Shown: positions 44,469 to 52,203 of the stretch, piece by piece
Numbering within the stretch: the stretch's first letter is position 1
Layout of the letters: every line of letters begins with the position of its first letter
NCBI GenBank assembly: GCA_029558835.1
Contig: JAKQDH010000008.1
Location: 62,001-126,000 of the forward strand
Direction of reading: 5' to 3'
DNA: 64,000 nucleotides
Source of the DNA: Planctomycetota bacterium
Lineage (GTDB): Bacteria > Planctomycetota > Phycisphaerae > UBA1845
Notes under the pieces: generated by a model
The model's input: only the letters and a program-made list of their open reading frames with translations
Databases searched by the model: none
What the model was told of the DNA's origin: nothing
Program-made: the position numbers and the translations under genes

Positions 44469-45974
44469 ATGACTACGATAAGCACCATCGACAAGCTGCG
44501 GGAGCACCTGGGCGACACCGTGACGCTGCAAGGGTGGGTCCACCAGAGCCGGGCCAGCGGCAAGGTGGCGTTCATCCTGGTGCGCGACGGCACGGGGCTG
44601 TGCCAGTGCGTGATGGAGAAGAGCGACCAGACGGCCGGCTTCTTTGATGAGACCCGGCGGCTCGCCCAGGAATCCGCCCTGGAGGTGACGGGAGTGGTCG
44701 TCGCGGACGCCCGCGCGCCGGGGGGCTTCGAGTTGCAGGTGACGAACGTCTGCGTCGTCCATGCCGCCCGCGATTACCCCATCACCCCCAAGCCGCACGG
44801 GATCGAGTTCCTCATGAAGCTGCGGCACCTGTGGTTCCGGTCGCAACGGCAATGGCACATCCTGCGCATCCGGGCGACCGTGGTGGACGAGATTCGCCGC
44901 TACTTCAACGACCACGACTACGTACTGATCGACACCCCGATCTTCGCCCCGGCCGCCGGCGAGGGGTCGCAGACGCTGTTCAAGGTGGACTACTTCGGCG
45001 AGCCGGTGTACCTGGCGCAGACGGGGCAGCTCTACGTCGAGGCGGCCTGCATGGCCCATCGCAAGGTGTACTGCTTCGGCCCGACGTTCCGCGCCGAGAA
45101 GAGCAAGACCCGCCGCCACCTTACCGAGTTCTGGATGGTGGAGCCGGAGATCGCCTACGCCAGCCTCGGCGACGTGATTGACGCCGCCGAGGACTTCGTC
45201 TGCTCCGTCGTCCAGCGCGTGCTGCGCGATCATCGTCCGCAACTCATCGAGCTGGGCCGCAACGTAGAGGAACTGGAGCGGATCCAGAAGCCGTTTCATC
45301 GCATCACCTACACCCGGGCGGCCGAGATGCTGCGCAGCCCGCAGGCCAAGGCGTTGCTCGAACAGGACCTGGTTGCCAAGCAGGAGCGCCTTGCCGAGTT
45401 GGACCGCCGGATCGAGAAGCTGGAGGCGGTGGCCAAGGGCGACGGCAAGCAGTGGGACAAGGACGTGGCGGCCGCCGAGGCGATCGAGGCCCGCGAAGAG
45501 CGTGCCGAGGTGCAGGAGCAGATTCGCAACATCCCGCACCACCTGGAACTGGCCGCCGGCTTCGAGTGGGGCTCCGACCTGGGCGGGTCCGATGAGACGA
45601 TCATCTCCCGCCTGCATGACAAGCCCGTCTTCGTCACGCATTACCCGAAGCACGCCAAGGCGTTCTACATGCGTGAGGACCGGGCCGACGAGCGCGTCGT
45701 CGAGAACTTCGACCTGCTGGCCCCGCAGGGCTTCGGCGAGATCATCGGCGGCTCGGCCCGCGAGGAGGAGCTTGGCCGCCTGCTGGCCCGCATCCGGCAC
45801 GACCACCTGCCGGAGGACGACTACGAGTGGTACCTCGACCTGCGCCGCTACGGCTCCGTGCCGCACGGCGGCTTCGGCCTGGGCGTCGAGCGCACGCTCT
45901 GCTGGCTCTGCGGCCTCAAACACATTCGCGAGGCCATCCCGTTCGCACGCATGATGGGGAAGATCTATCCATAG
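44469..45974 (+). CDS. asnS: Asparaginyl-tRNA synthetase with coiled-coil insertion
   Basis: Class II synthetase charging tRNA-Asn. The N-terminal OB fold is TVTLQGWVHQSRASGKVAFI. The catalytic domain has motif 2 CFGPTFRAEKSKTRRHLTEF followed by WMVEPE, and motif 3 HGGFGLGVERTLCWLCGL. E-K-S-K-T-R-R-H-L is the AsnRS form of motif 2, so AspRS is unlikely. At 501 residues it is longer than the usual 430-466. Residues about 291-355 are a charged, helical insertion (AKQERLAELDRRIEKLEAVA) between ITYTRAAEML and FEWGSDLGG. Stands alone. Confidence 0.93.
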   Translation: MTTISTIDKLREHLGDTVTLQGWVHQSRASGKVAFILVRDGTGLCQCVMEKSDQTAGFFDETRRLAQESALEVTGVVVADARAPGGFELQVTNVCVVHAARDYPITPKPHGIEFLMKLRHLWFRSQRQWHILRIRATVVDEIRRYFNDHDYVLIDTPIFAPAAGEGSQTLFKVDYFGEPVYLAQTGQLYVEAACMAHRKVYCFGPTFRAEKSKTRRHLTEFWMVEPEIAYASLGDVIDAAEDFVCSVVQRVLRDHRPQLIELGRNVEELERIQKPFHRITYTRAAEMLRSPQAKALLEQDLVAKQERLAELDRRIEKLEAVAKGDGKQWDKDVAAAEAIEAREERAEVQEQIRNIPHHLELAAGFEWGSDLGGSDETIISRLHDKPVFVTHYPKHAKAFYMREDRADERVVENFDLLAPQGFGEIIGGSAREEELGRLLARIRHDHLPEDDYEWYLDLRRYGSVPHGGFGLGVERTLCWLCGLKHIREAIPFARMMGKIYP

Positions 45975-45990
45975 GGGCCGCTCCGCGGAG

Positions 45991-46032
45991 AACCCCTCTT
46001 GCCCTGGGGGGAGAGGGCAGGGTGAGGACGAT
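45991..46032 (+). repeat. CCCTC repeat, degenerate copy
   Basis: AACCCCTCTTGCCCTGGGGG then GAGAGGGCAGGGTGAGGACG. Directly after asnS. Confidence 0.6.
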
Positions 46033-46094
46033 TGCCGATAAGGCGGATTGACCTGGCCCAACCTGCCACAACCCGTGGTGTTTCCGCCGACGCG

Positions 46095-46330
46095 AGCACG
46101 TTGCTGCCGCGTGTGCAGCGCGTGGCGTCGCTCTTGAAGCGTTGGCTGCTGGGGACGCATCAGGGGGCCGTGCGACCGGAGTGCCTTGACTACTACCTCG
46201 ACGAGTTCACGTTCCGCTTCAACCGCCGCACCTCGGCCTCGCGCAGCAAGCTGTTCTACCGCCTCTTCCAGCAGGCGGTGCAGATCGACCCCGTCCCCTT
46301 CGATGCCCTGCGGCCCAACCACAAGCCCCA
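46095..46330 (+). pseudogene. IS1595-type transposase C-terminal remnant
   Basis: The translation carries RVASLLKRWLLGTHQGAVRP, CLDYYLDEFTFRFNRRTSAS and KLFYRLFQQAVQIDPVPFDA, the end of ISXO2/IS1595-family DDE transposases. About two thirds of the transposase is missing, no start codon fits and no terminal inverted repeats were seen. It marks an old insertion between asnS and the secretion operon. Confidence 0.85.
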
Positions 46331-46464
46331 GGAACCGGTTGAATCAAGCAAATACACCTTTTGTCGATTGGTCGGCGCGGGCTGCGCCTGCATGCGCGTT
46401 TGGCGTGGGTGCCCTGCCCTCACCCGCCGCAGGCGGGCGTGGGCATGTACCGCCGCCGCAGAGG

Positions 46465-46500
46465 CATGCTTACCCGCGACTGCGGTCGCGGGTAAGCATG
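46465..46500. repeat. Perfect 16-bp inverted repeat, TGCG loop
   Basis: CATGCTTACCCGCGAC, loop TGCG, GTCGCGGGTAAGCATG. Preceded by another GC-rich hairpin (CACCCGCCGCAGGCGGGCGTG, about 46421-46441). Between the transposase remnant and the secretion ATPase gene. Confidence 0.9.
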
Positions 46501-46720
46501 ACACCCTCGGCACCGTGTACGCTGGACACGCACCAAGTCCCTGGCAACCACCGTAGGCCCTCCGGGCGGCGGGCGGCACTGGGCGGTGAGCCGCGTTGAG
46601 CGGTGGGCGTCGTGGAGGCTGCGAAAACCGTCCCTCCGAGCATAACACCTGTCGGCATCGGGCGTCACCAGATACGGTGAAGAGGCCCGGGAGTGCGCGC
46701 GGATGCGGGCAGGAGTCCGA

Positions 46721-47872
46721 ATGATGGGTCGCCGAGGGGCGGAACGTGGGCAGCCGGACGTAAGCGGGCTGGCGGAGGGTCTGCTGCGGCGGGGGCTGGC
46801 GGCCGGGGCGACGGACCTGCATTTCGAGCCGACCGATACGGGCCTGCTGGTGCGGGTGCGCGTGGACGGGCAACTCCTGGATTTCGAGACGGTGCCGGCG
46901 GAGCTGGCACCGAACCTGGTGGCGCGACTGAAGGTGCTCGGGGCGCTGCTAACCTACCGGATGGACATTCCGCAGGAAGGGAGCGTGCGCTTTGCGGCGG
47001 GCCCCGGCGCGGAGGCCGTCGATCTGCGCATCGCCGCCTTCCCAACGATCCGGGGCGAGCGCGTGGTGGTGCGGGTGTTCGGGCGCGAGCAGGACCTGAA
47101 GGGTCTGGAGGCGCTGGGGCTGACCGCCGCACAGGTACGGATGCTGCGCCAGGCGGTGGCGCAGCCGGCGGGGCTGATCGTGGTAACGGGGCCGGCCGGC
47201 GCCGGCAAGACGACCACCTTGTACGCGCTCATCCGCGAACTGCGGGACCATCACCCGGGTCGCTGCGTGATCACGCTGGAAGACCCGGTCGAGCAGCGTC
47301 TTGATGGGGTAACGCAGATTCAGGTCAATCCCTACGGTGAACTCAGCTACGGTCGGTGCCTGCGGTCGCTGTTGCGTCAGGACCCGCAGGTGCTGTTGCT
47401 CGGCGAAGTGCGCGACGGCGAGACGGCGGCGCTGGCGGTGGAGGCGGCCCTGACCGGGCATCTGATCCTGACCACGCTGCACAGCGGCGGACCGGCCGAG
47501 ACCATCGTGCGCTGGCTGGAGATGGGCGTGGCGCCTTATCAGCTTGTGAGCACGTTGACGCTGGTGTGTGCCCAGCGGCTGGTGCGCCGGTTGTGTTCGG
47601 AGTGCCGCGGGCGCAAGCAGTCTTCGTGCGGTCGGTGTCTGGGAACGGGTTACCACGGGCGGGTGGCGGTTGCCCAGGTCGTGCGTCTGGACGAGTCGGT
47701 GCGGGAGGAGGTTCTGCGGCGGGCGCCGGCAGCGCGCTTGCGCGAGGTACTGAAGGTCCAGGGGCCCGGCCTGGCCCAGCAGGGCGCGCGCTTGGTGTCA
47801 GAGGGTGTCACCGATGCGCCGGAGGTGGCCCGGGTGCTGGGGACGGAGCCGGCGATCGAGAGCACTGGATGA
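46721..47872 (+). CDS. Short GspE/PilB-type secretion ATPase
   Basis: A 383-residue hexameric traffic ATPase of type II secretion or type IV pilus systems. It starts almost directly with the N2-like domain (ATDLHFEPTDTGLLVRVRVD) and lacks the 150-residue N-terminal domain that binds GspL or PilM. Walker A is VTGPAGAGKTTTLYALIREL, the Asp box is ITLEDPVEQ, Walker B VLLLGEVRDGETAALAVEAA, the His box LTTLHSGGPAET, and the tetracysteine zinc site CSECRGRKQSSCGRC. ATG 46721 is five bases after AGGAG; ATG 46703 is an alternative. First gene of the pseudopilin operon, followed by repeat copy D. Confidence 0.88.
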   Translation: MMGRRGAERGQPDVSGLAEGLLRRGLAAGATDLHFEPTDTGLLVRVRVDGQLLDFETVPAELAPNLVARLKVLGALLTYRMDIPQEGSVRFAAGPGAEAVDLRIAAFPTIRGERVVVRVFGREQDLKGLEALGLTAAQVRMLRQAVAQPAGLIVVTGPAGAGKTTTLYALIRELRDHHPGRCVITLEDPVEQRLDGVTQIQVNPYGELSYGRCLRSLLRQDPQVLLLGEVRDGETAALAVEAALTGHLILTTLHSGGPAETIVRWLEMGVAPYQLVSTLTLVCAQRLVRRLCSECRGRKQSSCGRCLGTGYHGRVAVAQVVRLDESVREEVLRRAPAARLREVLKVQGPGLAQQGARLVSEGVTDAPEVARVLGTEPAIESTG

Positions 47873-47896
47873 GACCGCGCAAATGGGAGACTGCGC

Positions 47897-47991
47897 GGGT
47901 GGCATGCCCAGGCCAAGGGCGCCGGCATGCCGATGCAGCAGGGGCGGGCTGGAGGAAAGGCATGGCGGCGCTGCGCTTGGCCATGCCACCC
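47897..47991 (-). repeat. Foldback repeat FBR, copy D
   Basis: Orientation as copy C: GGGTGGCATGCCCAGGCC at the left and GCTTGGCCATGCCACCC at the right. The right arm carries GGAGGAAAGGCATGG, an SD-like run followed by ATG. Inserted between the ATPase and first GspF genes. Confidence 0.9.
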
Positions 47992-48056
47992 GGTGACGAG
48001 GCGTTCTCGTCTGAGCACGCGGAGCTGTCGGCGCGTGCGGTGGGCAGGAGCTGGGC

Positions 48057-49277
48057 ATGGCACAGTTTGAGTATCGGGCACAGTTGGAGGGCGGAGCGGC
48101 CGTGGCGGGGACGCTGGAGGCCGGCGACGCGACCGAGGCCCTTGCGCATCTGGAGGGCATGGGGCTGACCACGATTGAGGTCGCGCCGACCGCCAAGCCG
48201 GTGCCCGTTCGCGCGCTATCGGGCGGGGACCTGATCTTCTTCAACGAGCAACTGGCGGCCCTGGCGCGGGCGGGGCTGTGTCTGGACGCGGGCTTACGGC
48301 AGTTGGCGAAGGACGTGGGGTCGTCGCGGCTCGGAACGGTGCTGGAGCAGACGGCGAACGAAGTGGAGAAGGGTCGGCCGCTGGAGGAGGCGCTGGAGGG
48401 ACAGGCCACGCGTCTGCCGCCGCTGTACGGGCGCGTCATCCGGGCGGGCATTCGCAACGGGCAGCTTGCCGAGACGCTGCTGAACCTCTCGCAGCACCTG
48501 CGGCTGATGGCGGACACGCGGCGGCTGGTGGCGGAGGCGCTGGCGTATCCGGTGGCCGTGCTCGCGGTGGCCGGGGCGTTGTTCTGCACGATCATGCTGG
48601 TGCTGGTGCCGCAGGTGCGGGAGCTGCTGGCGGGCTTCGATCTGAGCTGGGGGACGGCGCGGAGTGGCGTGGGCTGGCTGGCAAACCTGGTGATGACGTT
48701 GTCGGAGTGGATGCCGGTGCTGGTGCCCGTGGGCGCGGTGGTCTTCGTGCTGGCGGTGGTACTGTGGATGGCGGCCGGGACAACGGCGCCGGGGCGGGCC
48801 GTGCGGGAACGACTGGTGTTGGGACTGCCCATCATCGGGGCGTTGGTGGCGGACTCGCTGCGGGCGCGGTTCATTCAGGCGATGGCGTTCGCCGTGCGGG
48901 CGGGGCTGCCGTTGCCGGAAGGTTTGCGTCTGGCGGGGGAAGCGGGGGCGAGTCCGGGCGTCGCCGAGGAGGCCGCACGCGTAGCGGCGCAGGTCGAACA
49001 GGGCACGGCGGCGTTTGAGGCGTGCCGCCGGACCCGGCTGATTCCGCCGATGTTCGGGTACGTGGTCCAGGTCAGTGCCCAGCGTGGCAATCCGGACGAA
49101 GCCTTGACGCAACTGGCCCAGACCTACGCCGAGCGGGCCTCCCGGCGTCAGGCACTGGTTCGGCACTGGCTGATGCCGGTGGCGCTGGTGCTGGTGGGGG
49201 TAATGATCGGCGCGTGCATCGTGGCCGTGTATGCCCCGCTGCTGCAGATGCTCAACGTCATCCAGTCGGTGAGTTGA
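48057..49277 (+). CDS. GspF/PilC-like inner-membrane platform protein 1
   Basis: A 406-residue type II secretion or pilus platform protein. The N-terminus has the short EYRAQLEGGAAVAGTLEA start and DLIFFNEQLAALARAGLCLD. The first GspF domain holds TRLPPLYGRVIRAGIRNGQL, followed by membrane helices AVLAVAGALFCTIMLVLVPQ and VPVGAVVFVLAVVLWMAA. The second GspF domain is ARFIQAMAFAVRAGLPLPEG with the last helix LMPVALVLVGVMIGACIVAV. AGGAG lies six bases before the ATG. In the operon 19 bp upstream of a second GspF-like gene. Confidence 0.9.
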   Translation: MAQFEYRAQLEGGAAVAGTLEAGDATEALAHLEGMGLTTIEVAPTAKPVPVRALSGGDLIFFNEQLAALARAGLCLDAGLRQLAKDVGSSRLGTVLEQTANEVEKGRPLEEALEGQATRLPPLYGRVIRAGIRNGQLAETLLNLSQHLRLMADTRRLVAEALAYPVAVLAVAGALFCTIMLVLVPQVRELLAGFDLSWGTARSGVGWLANLVMTLSEWMPVLVPVGAVVFVLAVVLWMAAGTTAPGRAVRERLVLGLPIIGALVADSLRARFIQAMAFAVRAGLPLPEGLRLAGEAGASPGVAEEAARVAAQVEQGTAAFEACRRTRLIPPMFGYVVQVSAQRGNPDEALTQLAQTYAERASRRQALVRHWLMPVALVLVGVMIGACIVAVYAPLLQMLNVIQSVS

Positions 49278-49295
49278 GCACAGGGGAGTGACGAA

Positions 49296-50528
49296 ATGCA
49301 CGTGGTGGTGTCGTTGTTTGGGTGGCTGCTGGTGCTGGCGCTGCTGTTGGGAATCGTGCGCCTGGCGCTGGCCTTGTACGGCACGATCACGTGGTCACTG
49401 TCGGGAGAAACCGGGAGCCTGTTGCGGCGGATCTACGGGACGCGTGGCAAGCGGGCGCGGCGCACGGTGGAGTTGCAGACGCTGCTGGGGCAGGTGGGGG
49501 TGGCCGTGCGCCTCAATCTGCCGCTGCCAACGGCGCTGCGGGCGGCGGCGGCCGGCGAACTGCCGCGGGTCAGCCGGATGCTGAAGGACATGGCGACACT
49601 GCTGGAAGCGGGGTGCCCGCTGTCAGAGGCCTTGCGGCTGGGCGTGCCGGGATGTCCGTTGCTGCTGCCGGCGCTGGTACGCCGGGGAGAGGAATGCGGA
49701 CAGTTGCGCCAGGCGTTCACGGACGCGGAGGCCATGCTGGAGCAGCGGCTGCGGCGGCAGATCAGCCGGGCGGGACCGGTGGGTCTCTATGCGCTGGTCG
49801 TGCTGCTGATCGGCATCGGCATCGTCGGGGGCGTGATGGTCATCGTGGTGCCGAAGTTCAAGGTGATCTTCGAGGACTTCGACGCGACCCTGCCGCCGGC
49901 GACGGTGCGTTTGATCGAGGTGTCGGACTGGATCGTGCATGGGGGAGGGCTGGGGCTGGTGTGGCTGGTGCTGGCGGTGGGAGTGGTGGCGGGGGTGGTG
50001 TTGCTGGTGGTACAGCTTTCGCCGCGGGATCGGCCGGGGCCCGTCGCGCGGGCGGTGGCGGCGTTGCGGTGGGCGTTTCCGATCACGCGGCACATCGACT
50101 TCGGGCTCGGCATGGCCGGGGCGATTCGCGCGCTCGGGTGGGCGATGCGCTCGGGGCTGCCGCTGGCGGTGGCCGTGCCGCCGGCGCAGACGGTGGCGCA
50201 GACCAACCGGCTGCGGTCGCGGCTGGCGCGTTTCGTGGCGTTGACCCAGGAGGGGTGGGCACCGGCCGATGCCGCCGAACGTGAGCGGCTTGGGGCGGTG
50301 TTCACGGCCGCGCTACGGATCGTGCAGCGCGGCGGGGACAGCGGGACGGTGGTGCGGCACGCGGCTGAGTATTACGAGGCGAACGCCCAGCGCTGGTGGC
50401 ATGCGTGTACCGCGTTGTCGGTGCCGCTCATGACGCTGTTGCTGGCGGGGGTGGTAGGATCGGTGGCGCTGGCGCTGTTTATGCCGCTCGTGACGTTGAT
50501 TCAGTGGACGGCGGAGAGCATCGGGTGA
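49296..50528 (+). CDS. GspF/PilC-like platform protein 2
   Basis: A 410-residue second platform-type protein. It begins with a membrane helix (VSLFGWLLVLALLLGIVRLA) instead of the cytoplasmic start of canonical GspF. A GspF domain follows (TLLGQVGVAVRLNLPLPTAL, ALVRRGEECGQLRQAF), then helices LYALVVLLIGIGIVGGVMVI and LVWLVLAVGVVAGVVLLVVQ. The second domain is HIDFGLGMAGAIRALGWAMR, ending in PLMTLLLAGVVGSVALALFM. GGGGAG lies seven bases before the ATG. Having two GspF-like genes side by side suggests a heteromeric platform. It is less conserved than protein 1. Confidence 0.82.
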   Translation: MHVVVSLFGWLLVLALLLGIVRLALALYGTITWSLSGETGSLLRRIYGTRGKRARRTVELQTLLGQVGVAVRLNLPLPTALRAAAAGELPRVSRMLKDMATLLEAGCPLSEALRLGVPGCPLLLPALVRRGEECGQLRQAFTDAEAMLEQRLRRQISRAGPVGLYALVVLLIGIGIVGGVMVIVVPKFKVIFEDFDATLPPATVRLIEVSDWIVHGGGLGLVWLVLAVGVVAGVVLLVVQLSPRDRPGPVARAVAALRWAFPITRHIDFGLGMAGAIRALGWAMRSGLPLAVAVPPAQTVAQTNRLRSRLARFVALTQEGWAPADAAERERLGAVFTAALRIVQRGGDSGTVVRHAAEYYEANAQRWWHACTALSVPLMTLLLAGVVGSVALALFMPLVTLIQWTAESIG

Positions 50529-50579
50529 ACGAACAGCGGACGAGAGTCATAGGGGGCCACTTGCCGGGACAACCGGTCC

Positions 50580-50677
50580 GGTGGCATGCCCAAGCTGAAG
50601 GCGCCGGCATGCGGTCGCAGCAGCGGCCTGCTGCGTCGGAGCAAGGCATGGCGGCGCTGCGCTTGGCCATGCCACCC
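50580..50677 (-). repeat. Foldback repeat FBR, copy E
   Basis: GGTGGCATGCCCAAGCTGAA at the left and GCTTGGCCATGCCACCC at the right. Contains GGAGCAAGGC followed by ATG (50648), in frame with the pseudopilin that follows. Confidence 0.9.
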
Positions 50678-51115
50678 TGTTGTCGACGTCGGCTGCCGTG
50701 GAGGAGGGGCGGACGTGGTGGGCTGGGCATCACGGGACATCGCCGAGCGGCGACGGTGCTGACGGAGGCGATCGGCAGTCTGGCGCTGCTGGGGCTGCTG
50801 CTGGGGCTGACGTCGCTGGTGCTGACCCGGTACGCGCGGGCGACGGATTACTTCCTGAATGCCCGGCGGGCACAGTGGGCGGCCGAAGCCCATGTGGAAC
50901 GGCTGCGGAGCGGGGCATTGCCACTACGGGACGCTACGGCGGTGGACGAGAACGGCGTGGAATGCACGATTCAGGTCACCGACGCCCCGGCGGCATGGGC
51001 GCCGTTGCGACAGGTGCGGGTGCTGGCCGTCGTGACGGGCAAGCACGGCAGGCAGGCCCGCTGTGAACTGACCACATTCGTAGGTGAGGAAGCCCGGCCG
51101 GAGGACGGACGATGA
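50648..51115 (+). CDS. Pseudopilin-like protein whose start lies in repeat copy E
   Basis: A 155-residue protein. ATG 50648 with GGAG six bases upstream lies inside foldback repeat E, so residues 1-10 (MAALRLAMPP) are repeat-encoded. A prepilin-type segment follows: HRRAATVLTEAIGSLALLGL, with Glu at +5 if cleaved after RAA. One helix and a small extracytoplasmic domain complete it (FLNARRAQWAAEAHVERLRS, ECTIQVTDAPAAWAPL). No other good start exists in frame. The 50700 region has GGAGGAGG but leads only to a 15-codon frame. Minor pseudopilin of GspI type is the likely role. Overlaps the next gene by four bases. Confidence 0.65.
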   Translation: MAALRLAMPPCCRRRLPWRRGGRGGLGITGHRRAATVLTEAIGSLALLGLLLGLTSLVLTRYARATDYFLNARRAQWAAEAHVERLRSGALPLRDATAVDENGVECTIQVTDAPAAWAPLRQVRVLAVVTGKHGRQARCELTTFVGEEARPEDGR

Positions 51116-51660
51116 GACGGCCACGGCACGCCGGGTACACGCTGGTGGAGATGCTTGCGGTCATCGTCCTGGTGGCGGTGGGCGGCGCCCTGGCGACGCA
51201 GGGGATCGCGGGGCTGGTGCGTGCCCAGCGGCAGGCGGCGGACCTGGTGAACCGCTACGCGGTGCTCAACGACGTGGTCGGTTGTCTGCGCGCGGACGTG
51301 CGGGCCGCCGACGCGGCGGAGTTGGCGACGGCGGAAGGCGCGGGGGAGGGTCACGTCCTGCGATTGCGGGGAGCGAGCGGGGTCGTGGAGTACCGATTGG
51401 GCACCGACCGCGTAGAACGGACCGGGCCGCCGGGAGACGACGTACGTGACAAGTCATGGCACATGCAGCATGCCCTGGACGCCAATGAACGCGGCCACAC
51501 GGAGTGGGACGTGCGGGTGCCCCGGACGGGGCCCGGCGCGGGCCGGCTGGTCGAATTGACGGTGCTCTGGCAACGCCGGGCACGGGATGACGCGCAGCCG
51601 CCGCGGCGGTTCGACGTGGTGCTGCGTTGCGCGGGAGTGAGGCGCGATGAGACTCAGTGA
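51112..51660 (+). CDS. Pseudopilin with type IV prepilin N-terminus
   Basis: A 182-residue minor pseudopilin, GspJ/GspH-like. The prepilin peptidase motif is RHAGYTLVEMLAVIVLVAVG, with Glu at +5 after Gly and the hydrophobic helix behind it. The globular domain is variable (ADLVNRYAVLNDVVGCLRAD, then VVEYRLGTDRVERTG). It starts within the ATGA overlap with the upstream gene, so it is translationally coupled. Its 3' end overlaps the next gene by 14 bases. Confidence 0.8.
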   Translation: MRRPRHAGYTLVEMLAVIVLVAVGGALATQGIAGLVRAQRQAADLVNRYAVLNDVVGCLRADVRAADAAELATAEGAGEGHVLRLRGASGVVEYRLGTDRVERTGPPGDDVRDKSWHMQHALDANERGHTEWDVRVPRTGPGAGRLVELTVLWQRRARDDAQPPRRFDVVLRCAGVRRDETQ

Positions 51661-52105
51661 GCGGTGGTCCTGCGTCCGCGGGCGCCGGCCGAGCCGAGAC
51701 ATGCGGGGCCGGTATCGGCGGGCACGCGCCGGCGAGCAGCGTCGCGGCATGCTGCTGGTGCTGGTGCTGCTGTACCTTGCCCTGACGACGGCGGTGGCGC
51801 TGGTGATTACGGCCGGCACCAGGCAGCAGGTGCGCGTGCACGCCGAGGAGCGTGGGGAACTTCTGCTGCGGCAGATGCTCGACAGCGGGGTGGCCTGGTC
51901 GGCGGCCGCGGGGGAGGCGTGGCCGGTCGCCGGGTCGGTTACGCTTGATGCCGGTCTGCTGGCACCGACGGCGCAGGCCGCGGCGGTTACCCTGACGCCC
52001 GAGCGCAACGAGGATGGACATGTCAGGTCGGTAGCGATTGAGGCCCGGGTCGAGCATGGCGATCGGGCGCAGGTGCGACGAGCCGTATGGCGGCGCCCGG
52101 GTTAG
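51647..52105 (+). CDS. GspK/PilX-like small membrane protein
   Basis: A 152-residue last gene of the operon. A basic N-terminus leads to RRGMLLVLVLLYLALTTAVA, a single helix in the position of a prepilin helix but without the +5 Glu, as in GspK or PilX-type proteins. The rest is a short periplasmic domain (RQQVRVHAEERGELLLRQML, then ARVEHGDRAQVRRAV). It overlaps the upstream pseudopilin by 14 bases. True GspK is twice as long, so the assignment is by context. Confidence 0.55.
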   Translation: MRLSERWSCVRGRRPSRDMRGRYRRARAGEQRRGMLLVLVLLYLALTTAVALVITAGTRQQVRVHAEERGELLLRQMLDSGVAWSAAAGEAWPVAGSVTLDAGLLAPTAQAAAVTLTPERNEDGHVRSVAIEARVEHGDRAQVRRAVWRRPG

Positions 52106-52170
52106 CGGCCTGTTGGAGAACTTCCGTTCTCAGGCGGGTTCCTGGAAGGCGGGTGCGCTTGGTGGTCTCC

Positions 52171-52203
52171 GCGTCGGCCGCGGGGGGCCGACGCTACTTG
52201 TTT
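52171..52203 (+). terminator. GGCCGACGCTAC hairpin at the end of the secretion operon
   Basis: Nine-bp stem GCGTCGGCC/GGCCGACGC, loop GCGGGG, then TACTTGTTT. It lies 65 bp after the operon's last stop. A second small hairpin (GAGAAC-TTCC-GTTCTC, 52116-52131) precedes it. The element recurs at 5767 in degenerate form. On the minus strand it provides the stop codon of the amidohydrolase. Confidence 0.6.

Noticed and set aside
44454..46322. 622-codon minus-strand frame antisense to asnS
   Set aside because: The plus strand encodes a complete AsnRS; the antisense frame has no motifs or start signal.
50703..50760. Start of the pseudopilin at GTG after GGAGGAGG
   Set aside because: That GTG is in another frame and meets TGA after 15 codons; the pseudopilin frame has no start there.
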